Below, piece by piece: positions 24,201-35,000 of a stretch of DNA of 64,000 bases. The stretch comes from Rhododendron vialii. Its lineage: Eukaryota; Streptophyta; Magnoliopsida; Ericales; Ericaceae. Position 1 is the first letter of the stretch; each line of letters opens with the position of its first letter. The stretch is taken from positions 35,797,564 to 35,861,563 of the forward strand of contig NC_080561.1 in NCBI RefSeq assembly GCF_030253575.1, in the 5' to 3' direction. The position numbers and the translations under genes were made by a program. The notes beneath the pieces are model-generated. The model ran no database searches. It was not told where the DNA came from and worked only from the letters and a program-made list of their open reading frames with translations.

Positions 24201-27200
24201 ACACGAAGATAGCTACACAGGAAGGTTCACGAAGAAATCACGCCCCCACAATTGGCGACTCTGCTGGGGAAACTGTCTCTTAGCTCTCTATGTTGTGGAA
24301 CTGAACACCGTACCTCTCTTCTTCTTTCTTCCACTCTCAACTTTCTAAGTCATATCTGGACACACTCTACCAGCGAAAGATTTCAATGATGTCCAAACTC
24401 CTCACACGGACGCTCTTGTTATCACCGTTACCTTTGAAAATCAACCAATCAACGTGTACTGGTCGACCAAGGGAGTTCGATCGAGGTAATGTTCTACTCG
24501 ACTTACAAGCATTTGGGGCTTACCCCGAACCAACTCCGCACTGCTACAACTCTGCTCATCAACTTCACGGGCGCCCTTGTTTGTCCGCTCGGCTTGATTA
24601 CCTTCCCCGTGGGCACCGCCTCCCGAGTGATGATTGTAGTGGCTGCTCATAGTGGACAATTCCCCGAGCCCCTACAATATACTCCTCGGTCGAGCTTGGT
24701 TGCATGGCATGGAGGTAATCGCCATGCGCGACTTTCGAGCGTCCACGAAGCCAACGTATTAAAGATTGCAAATGAAGAAAGGAAGCTTGGAGGATGCATG
24801 TTGACGGGGCTACCAATACCAATGGCACCGGGGCTGGTACTGTGCTCGTTTCACCGAGTGAAGCTGCTCGTCCTTCTATAAGCGTAACATTCGTCGATCA
24901 TTTCCCTAACGCTAGATGGACATTTCCCTAACGTTTGACGGTAATCTACTCGTTTGGGCGAAATCCTCGTAGCCCTCGGTAATCTACTTGTTCGGGCAAA
25001 ATCCTCGTAGCCCTCGGTAATCTACTCGTTCGGGCAAAATCCTCGTAGCCCTCGGCACTCTATTTGTTCGGCGAAATTCTCGAAGCCGTCTATTACTGTC
25101 AGACACTTTCACCCCTAGCGTTCGGCATCTCTACGCGAAGCTAGGGTTCAGGCACTTTCACCCCTAGCTTTCGGCATCTCTACGCGAAGCTAGGGTTCAA
25201 GCACTTTCACCCCTAGCGTTCGGCATCCCTACGCGAAGCTAGGATTCAGGCACTTTCACCCCTAGCGTTCGGCATCCCTACGCAACGCTAGGATTCAAGC
25301 ACTTTCACCCCTAGCGTTCGGCGTGCCTACGCAATGCTAGGGTTCACGCACTTTCACCCTAGCATTCGGCTAGTATGCTTAGGGAAATCCGACGGGATTG
25401 TCTAACGTTCGACCCCCTTTTATTTTCAACTCCTCCTTCAGCTCAAACCGCTGGAAGGAGGAGTTGAGGGGCTATTGTAGTGGGCCGAAATATCCACAAT
25501 TTTGGAACGTCCAGGGGGGTCGCGGACCAATTCACTTTTTGATATGGACACGTCACTCTGTGGAACCATTCACATTTGAAGCTGCAGGAAGCACCGGGTT
25601 CACAAGTAACCTCCCCAGGCTCGGCAACCAAGCTCGGTGGCCAGGCTCGGCAAGCTCCTCTCCATGGCTCGGCAAGCTCGATGGAGACCTCCCCAAGCTC
25701 GACAGCAACCTTCTTGAGCTCGGCGGCCACCTCCCTAAGCTCGGTGAAGCTCGGCAGCCAACTCTCTAAGCTCTGCGGCCACCTCCCTAAGCTCGGTGGG
25801 AACTTCCCTGGGTTCGGTAGAAACCTCTCCAAATTCGGCGAGCACCCTCACCAGTCAACAAGGGGAAGAAGGGTCAATGGTGAAAATCAGCCCCCCACAT
25901 AATTGTTCTTGTCCTAAAGATAGTGCCATTCACAAGAAAACTCATCGAAATAAGTGTCATTCACATGTTCAAGCAGGGACCACTCCATCGACATATGGGA
26001 GATGACACTAGCGAATGTGCTTCAATAGGACTTGGATACTCTCATAGAGACAAACACCTCAAGATTATCACCATTCGCCGACATAATGCTGCAAAACTGT
26101 TATTTTTCTAGGCAACTGAGTGTCATAAGTGTGAATAATTGTATTTGCTTCATGGAACTTCCCTAATTAAGTAGGTCAACAATAAAAACGACAAGGGAAT
26201 CTCTAGCACTTAGTCCAATCTCTAATCAGACTTCAATTTGAGTTTAAAAAATCTCCCAAATCCCTCTTCCCTACATCACTGGAACTCATAAATGACAGAG
26301 ATCTTTCTTTAGTTGAAATTCTGAAGGCTTCTTGTGGATTTCAAATTTACCATTCTACCATTAATGAAGCTTTCATTCAAAACAATGCTTAAATCTAAGT
26401 CTGCCCGTTAGAACGCCTCATATCAAACAAAGGTTTACTCAAATTTAACACAAAATAAGTAAAATTTGGAATCAAGGACCGGAGATGGCCTAATAACTAA
26501 CATTAAAAGACTAAAATAGTGTCCACCATAGCCATATGCACGACTTTAAAATTGACAACAGGCAGCTGCAAAATACCCTAGCTGAAGATAATGATATAGA
26601 TACAGGCATACAGCCATCTATCTCCACAAGGGCAGACCAACACGTGGATGAGCCGAGTGACTGCCCTACCCATGTTCCTAATTTCTGGTTTGAAATTGTA
26701 AGTAGTTTTATTTCAAAATCCATAAAACTATCAAGGTTCGCCCGCTCAATGTTTTCTTTGATAATCTAACGCCCATCCTCCAAGATTTTTTAAAGAACTT
26801 ATAATTGCCTCCTAATATTTTTTCATACCAATATTCACACTACAAAAATGTATTCTTTCCATCAATACTACTTAGCCTTCTGAAATGATAATAGATGCAA
26901 AAGATAGTTTGCCACAGGCCCACAGTAATCATACATCATCATATTTTTGTAGTTATATAGACTAATCAAAAATATGTTTGATAATCTTTTTTATAGTGTT
27001 TTTACAATCTGTGTTGGCTTGAATTGATATTGTTCATATATAACAATAACATATTGCCAGGAGGCCTTTAGTCCAACTGAAGTGCACGTAGAAACGAGGT
27101 CATGGCTGGAGCCGGAGGGCATGTAGGAACGAGGTCACGGCTTCTAACTCCTCTTCCAAGTACTATGTCTAACTACTCTAACAATATTACTTTCTTCGAT

Positions 27201-27830
27201 ACCACGTTCTGCTAAGGGAAATAAGTACTTATTTGAATTTTTTGAATTCAGTTTGATGTATGGGGCGAGAACGACATGTTTCGAAAAGCAAAAAAAAAAT
27301 ACTTAAAAAAAAATAACAACCTTAACAGAACAGGGTTAATCCACCTCATATTCCATTATTAAAATGTTAGCGTCCGTCCCTGCGGCTACAAATATGTTCA
27401 ACAATGTGTATCTAGCAATCTAACCTTTGGAAGAACAAGATACGCATTTGCCAGTTGCACTCCTGCTAGTTCTTCTCTTCTTTACGCAAACGGCGAATTT
27501 CCTCGCACTCCTACTGCAATCCAAACCCCCACATTTTCCGTCCGACTTCTTTTCACTCCCAGCGCTCTTATCCGACTTCTTCCTCCGCAAATTCTTCGAA
27601 CCGGACCCGGACCGTGAACCCGGACTCGAAAACCTAAACACCGACCCGTCGCAATCAACGAGTGCCGTTGAAGAAGCTTGGGATTGCTTCTTTAAAGGAG
27701 TGGTGAAATTTTGTTGATCTTCGGACGGATCAGGTTTCGAATCGGATTCTGGTGGATAGGGAGGGTTTAGGAAGCGGTTTGCGAAGAAGCCGGATCCTGC
27801 TACGGCTGCAGCTAACAGGAGTTGCCACAT
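21261..27830 (-). CDS. POLAR-family protein (stomatal asymmetric division polarity), four exons
   Basis: Exons on the minus strand: 27830-27425, 22936-22497, 21999-21744 and 21403-21261. The phases agree throughout and give 1245 nt (414 aa). The N-terminus MWQLLLAAAVAGSGFFANRF is hydrophobic. Exon 1 also has a Ser/Lys-rich stretch (VFRFSSPGSRSGSGSKNLRR). Exon 2 opens with VFSWGLGVGLMYMM, then MDETAKVVQELKTELHKRKS and an acidic EMDRLEAELESELQKLPW. Exon 3 carries a coiled coil (LLIEQQESQIVDLESELNQA). Exon 4 ends SYSCHVK. This layout matches the plant POLAR and POLAR-like (myosin-heavy-chain-related) proteins; POLAR is placed asymmetrically at the cortex of stomatal lineage cells with BASL and BIN2-type kinases. 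Intron 1 is 4488 bp and contains an LTR-type element. Intron 3 is GC-AG (CAG then GCAAGA). Which family member this is remains open. Confidence 0.82.
23427..25899 (+). mobile_element. LTR-retrotransposon-like element in POLAR intron 1, Ty3-gypsy type, broken
   Basis: Bounded by a 5-bp duplication TAATT (23422-23426 and 25900-25904). The left end is tgtag then gggccgaaatatcc and the right end ccccccaca. Proposed parts: left LTR 23427-24250, a primer-binding-site-like attggcgactctgctgggga from 24251, an internal region, a purine tract ending near 25474, and a right LTR from 25476. The two LTRs look clearly alike only near their ends, so the element is probably old or recombined. It is broken and shows no gag or pol. 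Plus orientation follows from the primer site, opposite to the host gene. Confidence 0.6.
24941..25370. repeat. Two tandem arrays inside the LTR-type element
   Basis: First array (about 24941-25065): units of about 38 bp built on ggtaatctactcgttcgggc and aaaatcctcgtagccctc, three to four copies. Second array (about 25095-25370): units of about 49 bp built on gcactttcacccctagcgtt, cggcatccctacgc and gctagg-ttca, five to six copies. Confidence 0.75.
27425..27830 (-). other. Exon 1 of the POLAR-like gene
   Basis: Codes residues 1-135 and ends with AAAG before GTTAGA. Its in-frame read-through ends in a stop two bases into the intron. A short (GA)n tract lies just upstream at about 27870-27890 (plus numbering), where the 5' UTR would be. 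Confidence 0.8.
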
Positions 27831-28035
27831 TGTGGGTGATTTTGGAGCAACAGGTTTGGGGGGTTTTAGAGAGAGAGAGAGAGAGAGAGATGAAGTTTGA
27901 AAAAAGTGTTAGCGGTGGGTTTAATGTGAGAGTCAGTGAGATGGAGCCTGCCTGGAGGTGCTTTTGACTCTCACGTGCTTCCCGCTTAGATTCAATTGGG
28001 CTTTTGTCTTTCTTTCCCGAAGTACCGGCTTCTTA

Positions 28036-28277
28036 CGTTCCGTTTCGGAACCAAGAAAAAACTCTTATTTTTTAATAAGACAATTTCAAGTTAAAAAATT
28101 ATAAATTTATTTAAATTTAAAAATATGCAATATAAATTTTGTTTGAAAGATCTCAATGAGATCTTTTATACGATACAAAAAAATTTAAAAAATTATTTTT
28201 TATTTATTTTATTTTTGAGTTTGAAAATGTGAAATAAGCTACTTATTTTTTAAGAAGATTTCTGAAACGGGACCTTA
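28036..28277. mobile_element. AT-rich MITE, AGATCTCAATGAGATCT family, copy 2
   Basis: Ends gttccgtttcggaacc and tctgaaacgggac are inverse. Facing blocks of ttattttttaa type and the same central palindrome (28148-28164) link it to 9331-9556 and 57050-57286. It lies just upstream of the POLAR-like gene. Confidence 0.7.
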
Positions 28278-29580
28278 ATGGGCCTACAAAAACGACATTT
28301 GGGAACTCTGTCCCAGAGTAAATGTCTGGTCCGCAAAATAAGAATTTGAAAATAACACGTTTTCTAAAAGAAAATTCCAACTTTTTTAATAAATTAAAAG
28401 AATTCATCTGTATCTGGTAAATTTTAAAAAAGTTCAAATTTTTCTTAAAAAATCTGTATTATTTTTAATTTCTAGTTTTGTTTGGGACGAAGGGAGTACT
28501 TTTTAACTTTTCTCTTAAATTTTGGAAAAATTATGCAATGCTCCTGGAACAGGATTTGGAGGTGCTATAGTGCACCCCGCGATTCGGCCGTCCAATTCGG
28601 CAATGGACAGCTCGGATTTAAAGGAGTTTGATTTAAATTTGAGCCATTTGTACTAGGATGGATGATCGGATCGACCGCACTATATACTGTAGTAGCGTGT
28701 AGTGCGGCTGGTGCACTACAGCATTTCCTATTCTCGTAGAATATCGTCATGTGATGCCTAGGGAATTACTCTAAATTTTGCGATTTCATAATTTGCGTCT
28801 ATACTAGACTTTTTTTAAGTTTCTATTCTTTTTTATTAGTCTAAAAAATGTCGTCCTCTTTAAAAAAACAACAACAACAAAATCTGGAAAGTAATTTTCT
28901 TTGGGAAAATGGTACTCCTAAAGATATTTCCCATTAAGGAATATTAACCTTTTCCAGTTTTCTTCCCATTATCAAGTAATTTTTGTCTGTAATCAGCGTA
29001 GGCCCACAAAAAGTGCATCTGGAAAAGAAAGGAAAAAGCCCAATTGAATATTGAATAGAGCCCAGTTCACAAAAACATAGAAGTACTGACACCGTTTCCA
29101 CTGACAAAAAAATATTAAAAATTTAACGCATTTTATCATTTCGTTTATTTCATTAAATTTTTTTTCAGCATTTTACCATCTTATTTATAATAACAAAAAA
29201 GTTGTCAACAAAAAAAAAAATTTCGCTTCAGTAACTCTACTTACAAACCCATCAACAATTTATTCACTACCAGAAATAACTTGACATTTCTTAACAACTT
29301 ATTCACTACTAGAAACACCTAACAATTTCTCAACCACAAATAAACATGAACAAATTTTTCACTACCAAAAACAACCGTTAAATCTAAAGCAGGAAGCACG
29401 TTATCAAACCAAAATACAAAAATACAGGCAAACAAGTCCTCCTCACTAGTCAATTCACACCTACTCAAGCCTCGTCTGATAAGGTTCTATTTTTTAAATA
29501 TTTATTTTTCGTTTTATAAGATCAATCATTTTCTCATAATACATCACATTTAATTTAAAAAATAAAATAAAACAAGTACA
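28278..29580. other. Intergenic repeats, no recognised gene
   Basis: Near 28477-28497 is a lone mariner-type right end (gtttgggacgaagggagtac) without a partner I could find. At 28530-28735 is a repeat with gcactatatactgtag and ggtgcactacagcat. The rest is very AT-rich. Confidence 0.4.
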
Positions 29581-29870
29581 CTGCTTCCTAAACCATCCCT
29601 ATCCACCAGAACCCGATTCAAAATGCGATCCCTCCGAAGATCAACAAAATTTCACCACTCCTTCAAACAAGCAATCCCAAGCTTCAACGACACCCCCCGT
29701 TGATGTCCGTGTTTAGGTTTTCGAGCCCGGGTTCGCGGTCCGGGTCCAGTCCCAAGAGTTATTTGAGGAAGAAGACTAGAAGTTGGGAAAGTGGAGAAAT
29801 GCGGAGGGGGTTAAGAAATAAGAGCGTTTGGGCCGGAGTGAAAAGAAATCGGATGGAAAACGTGCCCAAG
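29581..29870 (+). pseudogene. Inverted partial copy of POLAR-like exon 1
   Basis: Matches the sense strand of 27425-27830 in blocks: tccctatccaccagaa-ccga, gaagatcaacaaaatttcac, tgtttaggttttcgag and a later gagtgaaaagaa-tcgga-gga. It begins about 20 codons into the exon, so the ATG and hydrophobic N-terminus are missing. About 40 bp are extra after gaggaagaag, and the frame is lost. It sits about 1.75 kb upstream of the intact exon in the opposite orientation. Confidence 0.8.
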
Positions 29871-31883
29871 ATCTGTAGAATCCGATAATCTATTAGGAGT
29901 AACTAGTATTTTCGGTAAGTACTTCAAACTGATTATGAAAAGTTACAATCTCAAAATCTTAAAAAACAATTTCTCGTAAACACTTAGGTGTTGTTTGACT
30001 GGGTAGAGAACGCGCTGGGTTCCAACTCCAAGCCCAATTACATCACACAATATTTTACTCCGTACGTATATGCTATGTGTTTAGTGAAGAAGAAGATCCA
30101 AACACTTGATTATCAAATTACACATTTACACCGTCATTTGCAGTGTTGAATGAGGTTGTTTGCTTGTTGCAATGGTTATATTGCCTCACCAGGAAAAATG
30201 ATACTAGTAAGAGTTACATGTCAACGCCTTTCCTTTTTTGCAAACCCTTTCTTGCACCGAAACACATGGGCGAATAGGAGAAGGCAAGAGGGAAAATGCA
30301 GTAAACCGATCGGATAATTTATGCAATCTCTGATCATCTTGATCTTGTCATCTTGACCAGGGATGCTGCCGAGCGGGTGCAAAGCGGTCAATTCGGCCGT
30401 TTATCTCAACATGGATGGCTCGAATTGAATCTAAACGTGTACAAATTTGAACCGCCCATTGCTCGATTAAAATTCGACCGTCGATTGCCGAGATGAGTGA
30501 ACAATCCAACCGCTCTGCACTACTCTACAAGGAGAGATGCGTCTCCCATCCCCTTGATAAGATGATGAAAGACAAACAAAGCACACAATGACAGGAAAAC
30601 TATAGGTATCAACTCTTCTTTTCAATCTTTTTGGAAACCACATTCTGATATTGATGCAAAACTAACATTAAGGGGAAAAAAAACCAAACCAAGTAAAAGA
30701 CAATAAAAAAAGGGAATTGAATTAGGTACTTCCCAAATTGATAAATACACTCCCTTGGAGAGTGCCAAAATCAATCTCTATATATTTGACACTCCCCTAT
30801 GAAAATGCGATTATCAATTTGAAGAATGCCAAAATCCCTCCAAAAAATCCGACTAGCCAAAACTGGCCAAGTCACATCTCTAGCATTTACGGCTTTACCA
30901 TTACTAGTGGTAAATAAAGTCTTAAAAGTCATTTCACTATGCAATAAAAGAATTTAACACCTAACACAAGCTCACTCACTCATGGTGCATGTGCTTAATT
31001 TGACCGACACGAAGCAAAAAACAATTGAACATATAAATGTACTAACTTGAATAGTTTAATTTTAATAGGTAGGAGTAATTCAAACTAAAATATCAAATTG
31101 TAGTACATATTTAGACACAGCACGCTGTTGTGTTATCCATTAGTCACGAGTTTAAAATGTAACCCGAACCATTCACTTGTTAGAACTAGACGCGAACAAC
31201 AACCGTTTAATAAAATTAAGTCGATCGATCGGGCATCAATAGCTTACGAATAGAATCAGATAATTTTGTTGTGCAATTTTTAGAGCGTATTTTCAGTTCA
31301 TGTACGAGGGAAAACGTGATTTACTTTCTGAGTTTCAATATTTGATTGACTTGATTTTTTACTGAACTGTTCTACACATTAAGACCCTACAAAACATTTT
31401 CAAGCTTTCGGAACGTCACGAATGCAGTTGGTCAACTTTGATCATGTAGTATTTTCTTACACTACTTTACAATGAATACCCTAATAACAATTTCTGAATC
31501 CGTCACAGATGCCCATTTTCATCATAAGAAATAAAAACTCAAGACACGTATGTGGAGCTAATATTCTATAGTCCTGCCCCCAAAAAACAAATGCAGTTGC
31601 TGAGTTTGCATCTCAACAACTATTTGGTGCAGAAAGCAACCAAAGTCCTCTCATTTTGATTATCTATCACTCACCCCCCACCCTCATTTTCTTTAACTCC
31701 AAGGGATCACTTTCTGAAGCAACTGAAAACACCTCAATCAAATAACCACCAACTGTTTATAAGTGTTCTCCAATGACAATCATATGTCAGTTAGCTCCCG
31801 CCATATATTATTATTAGAACCCAAAAAAAGGGAAAAAAAGAAAAAAGAAATACTACTTTTGTACTATTCTTCCCAGCCTTCGA
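29871..31883. other. Spacer upstream of IRX9
   Basis: No supported gene. Near 30360-30540 is a decayed element with facing halves (aattcggccgtttatctcaa against tcgaccgtcgattgccgaga). The stretch ahead of 31884 is the likely IRX9 promoter region. Confidence 0.4.
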
Positions 31884-31890
31884 ATATAAA
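31884..31890 (+). promoter_or_regulatory. Candidate TATA box of IRX9
   Basis: ATATAAA lies 122 bp ahead of the IRX9 start codon, which leaves room for a normal short leader. Only position and sequence support it. Confidence 0.4.
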
Positions 31891-32011
31891 TTCCCACTTG
31901 ACACTTTGGACTCCCCTGCCATTCCAATTCCTTACTCAGGTTTTTTTTTTCATTCCAATTCCCCTGCCATTCCAATTCCATCGGGTTCCGGAGTTTGTTC
32001 TTGGTATCGAT

Positions 32012-35000
32012 ATGGGCACGGCCGAGAGATCGAAGAAAAAGGTACTGTTGTACAAGAAAGCCATGGTCCATTTCTTGTTATGTTTTGTCATGGGATTCTT
32101 CACGGGATTCGCTCCGACGGGTAAGTCTACGATTTTCTCTGCTAGTCCTCCTGTTCTGCCCTCGAACCGGTCAGCATTTTCCCCCGTGCAGCCAGGGGAG
32201 CTGTTGCTGGAGGAGAGAACAGAAGAGAGCGGGAATTTCAACAGGAAGCTGGACGAATCAGAGGGCGAAAACTCGTCGAAAGAAGAAGAAAAAGAAGAGG
32301 AGAAAGAAGAAGATTTGATTCCCAGAAGGCTGATAATTCTGGTCACGCCAACAAGAATGAATGATAGGCTCAGAGAGGTGAATCTAAGGAGGCTATCAAA
32401 CACACTGAGATTGGTCCCTCCGCCGTTTCTTTGGGTGGTTGTTGAGCAGAAATCAGATTCCTCTGAAGTCTCTGAAATTCTCAGGAAAACCGGCATCATG
32501 TACCGGCATTTGGTTTTCCGCCAAAATTTCACTGATCCGGAAGTGGAAATGGATCACCAGAGGAACCTCGCGCTCAATCACATCGAGCACCACAGGCTAA
32601 GTGGGATTGTTCATTTCGCCGGTCTTTCCAACGTTTACGATCTTCAATTCTTCGACGAGATCAGAGCCATTGAGTAAGTACCTTTTACTTCTAACTGCTT
32701 TTTTTTTCGTAATCGGGTGTCAGGGCCATGTTACATACACTTTGACAATCTTGATACCTCAAAGTTAACGACCGGATGAACTTCCAGTAGACCCGAATTT
32801 TGTTTCACCGTTAACTGGTGGTATATTTTTTTAAATTAACAGACAAACAGTTACTATGAAACAGATAGAAAAGGAGAAAAAAAAAAGTGGTTCTAGTTCA
32901 AAAGGTGGTACTAATAGTGGAGGCTGGTGGGGATGGAAGTTCCATAAGTTTTGTTTAGAAAATATTCAACAGAATTTGGTACTTGACAGCTAATAATCTG
33001 AGCCCCACAAGTTTACCAAACATGAAATTTTAGTTACCAAATCAGGATTAGGTTGGCCTATTTTTTTCCAGATTCTCAAGACCTTTGTCTCTCTGACGTT
33101 CATAAATTATTGACTCTAAAGCAGCTTAACCTCAAAGTTTCTAACTTAACACAACTCATCAATTGGTTTTAGGACTTTAGGTTTTCAATTCGAACAATAC
33201 TAGGAACACAACTTCGGACACAACTGTATTCAGAGCCGTTCAATCCACGTGATCCCTCATTCCGTAATTTCGTGCATGCACGGGTTATTTGCTAATTTTG
33301 TAGTGTGTGATCTCAATTTTAGAGTTTATGCTGGAAGAAATCTAACCACTTATTAAAGAAGAAATGAAACAGAAAAATAGAAAATAAAGCATGTTTTACC
33401 ATGTAATTTATTGGTATGTGACAAAGTTGTTGAGAGGTCGATCGAACATTACTATATGCCAAAGAGATCTTTTCTTCTTCTTCTTTTTTTTCATGTTGCA
33501 ATACTTTAGTTGGAAATCTCTTTTTTTTTTGGAAAATATGTGCATCTTATTGTCAGATGAATAATCCAAGAAATATTAAAAGCTCCTCTTCCTTTGTGCA
33601 TTTCAAGTTGCACAGAGAACTCTATTAGTCTTTGCACAACTTTTAGGGTGTGTTTGGATCTTGAGTTTGTAGGGGGGCAAAAATGGGAAAAAATATATAC
33701 GATAAGAAATCGAATCCGTCGATATAATCGTTTGCAATTATTTTCATTTTGCTTTAGAAATCCATCCACAGATTCAACAATCAAACAGCGTCTCAATTAA
33801 AGTTTGTAAGGGGTGTAAGTCAACAATTTTCATCATAATCCACCCAAAGCTACCAAACTTGCTTCAAGCCTACATCACTGACATGATGTGCACAGAAGGT
33901 TGAAGAAACTCGTTCTTATCTTAACCCCTAGCTGTAATACCCAAGAAGCCAAAAACCAAATAAAAACCCCAGAAGCAATCTTCCATTTCACATTTCGATT
34001 CCGTGGTTACTTCTCGGTTGAGATAATAGACTTTGACCCAGCTCTTCTTTCGAACTTGGTTGACATTCCAAACTTAAAATTAATTCTTCTTTAGAAAAGT
34101 TCCTCTTTCGAACTTGGTTGACATTCCGAACTTTAAAATGCCGATTTAAACATCTCTTGGAAAAGTTCCTCTTTCGAACTTGGTTGACATTCCGAGCTTA
34201 AAAATGTCGCTTTAAACATCTTTAATTAGAAAATTGAACGTTGAAATATTGACTAGAAACTCTTGGATAATTCTGACAGGGTGTTCGGAACATGGCCGAT
34301 GGCAATTGTATCAGCAAACAGGAAAGAGGTGATTATAGAAGGACCTGTTTGCGATTCTTCAGAAGTCGTGGGTTGGCATCTGAGGAAAATGAGCAATTTA
34401 ACCGAGACGAAATCCTCTCCGGTTCACATTTCGAGCTTTGCGTTCAATAGTTCGGTCCTTTGGGACCCTGAAAGGTGGGGTCGCCTATCTTCTGTCCAAG
34501 GCACCACCCAGGTTAGTCCATAAATTTCCTAAATTTTTGCTACTGGTTTTGTATCCTTTTTTTTTTTTTTTGGTCGCAACAGGAGTAGGGCTGTAAACCA
34601 ACCGAGTAGTTCGCGAGCTCGGTTCAACTCGGCTCGTTAACGTTCGACTCGGTTCGGCTCGTTTACTAAACGAGTTGAGCTCGAGTTTTGACTCGTTTAG
34701 TAAAAACGCCGAGCTCCGCTCGGCTCGCTCGATGAAAACTCGGTTTAATTAAAAAGACTTGTTTAGTAAATGACTAATTAAGCTTGACTCGTTAAGACTC
34801 GAACTAAGCTCGAGCTCAAATTTTTAACTTGTTCGGCTCGTTTACGGCCCTAGACACAAGATGTACCGAGAAAATAAATAGTACTTGTAACAAAAACATC
34901 CATAAAAAATCAATTGGAATCCAACAGTCATTTCAACAATTAGTTGCATTTCGTTCGGTAAAAATAAGCAATTTAAGTTAAATTTGTATTGGTCATGCAT

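Noticed and set aside
24386-25902. Several overlapping frames of 70-130 codons
   Set aside because: They lie in the LTR-type element and its repeats; no gag or pol domain and no agreement between frames.
31763-32011. Longer IRX9 start at an upstream in-frame ATG
   Set aside because: The extra 83 residues do not match the family, and the known IRX9 N-terminus begins at 32012, after the candidate TATA box.
31936-32532. 198-codon minus-strand frame
   Set aside because: Antisense to IRX9 exon 1, with low-complexity Ser/Phe runs from the Glu/Lys stretch.
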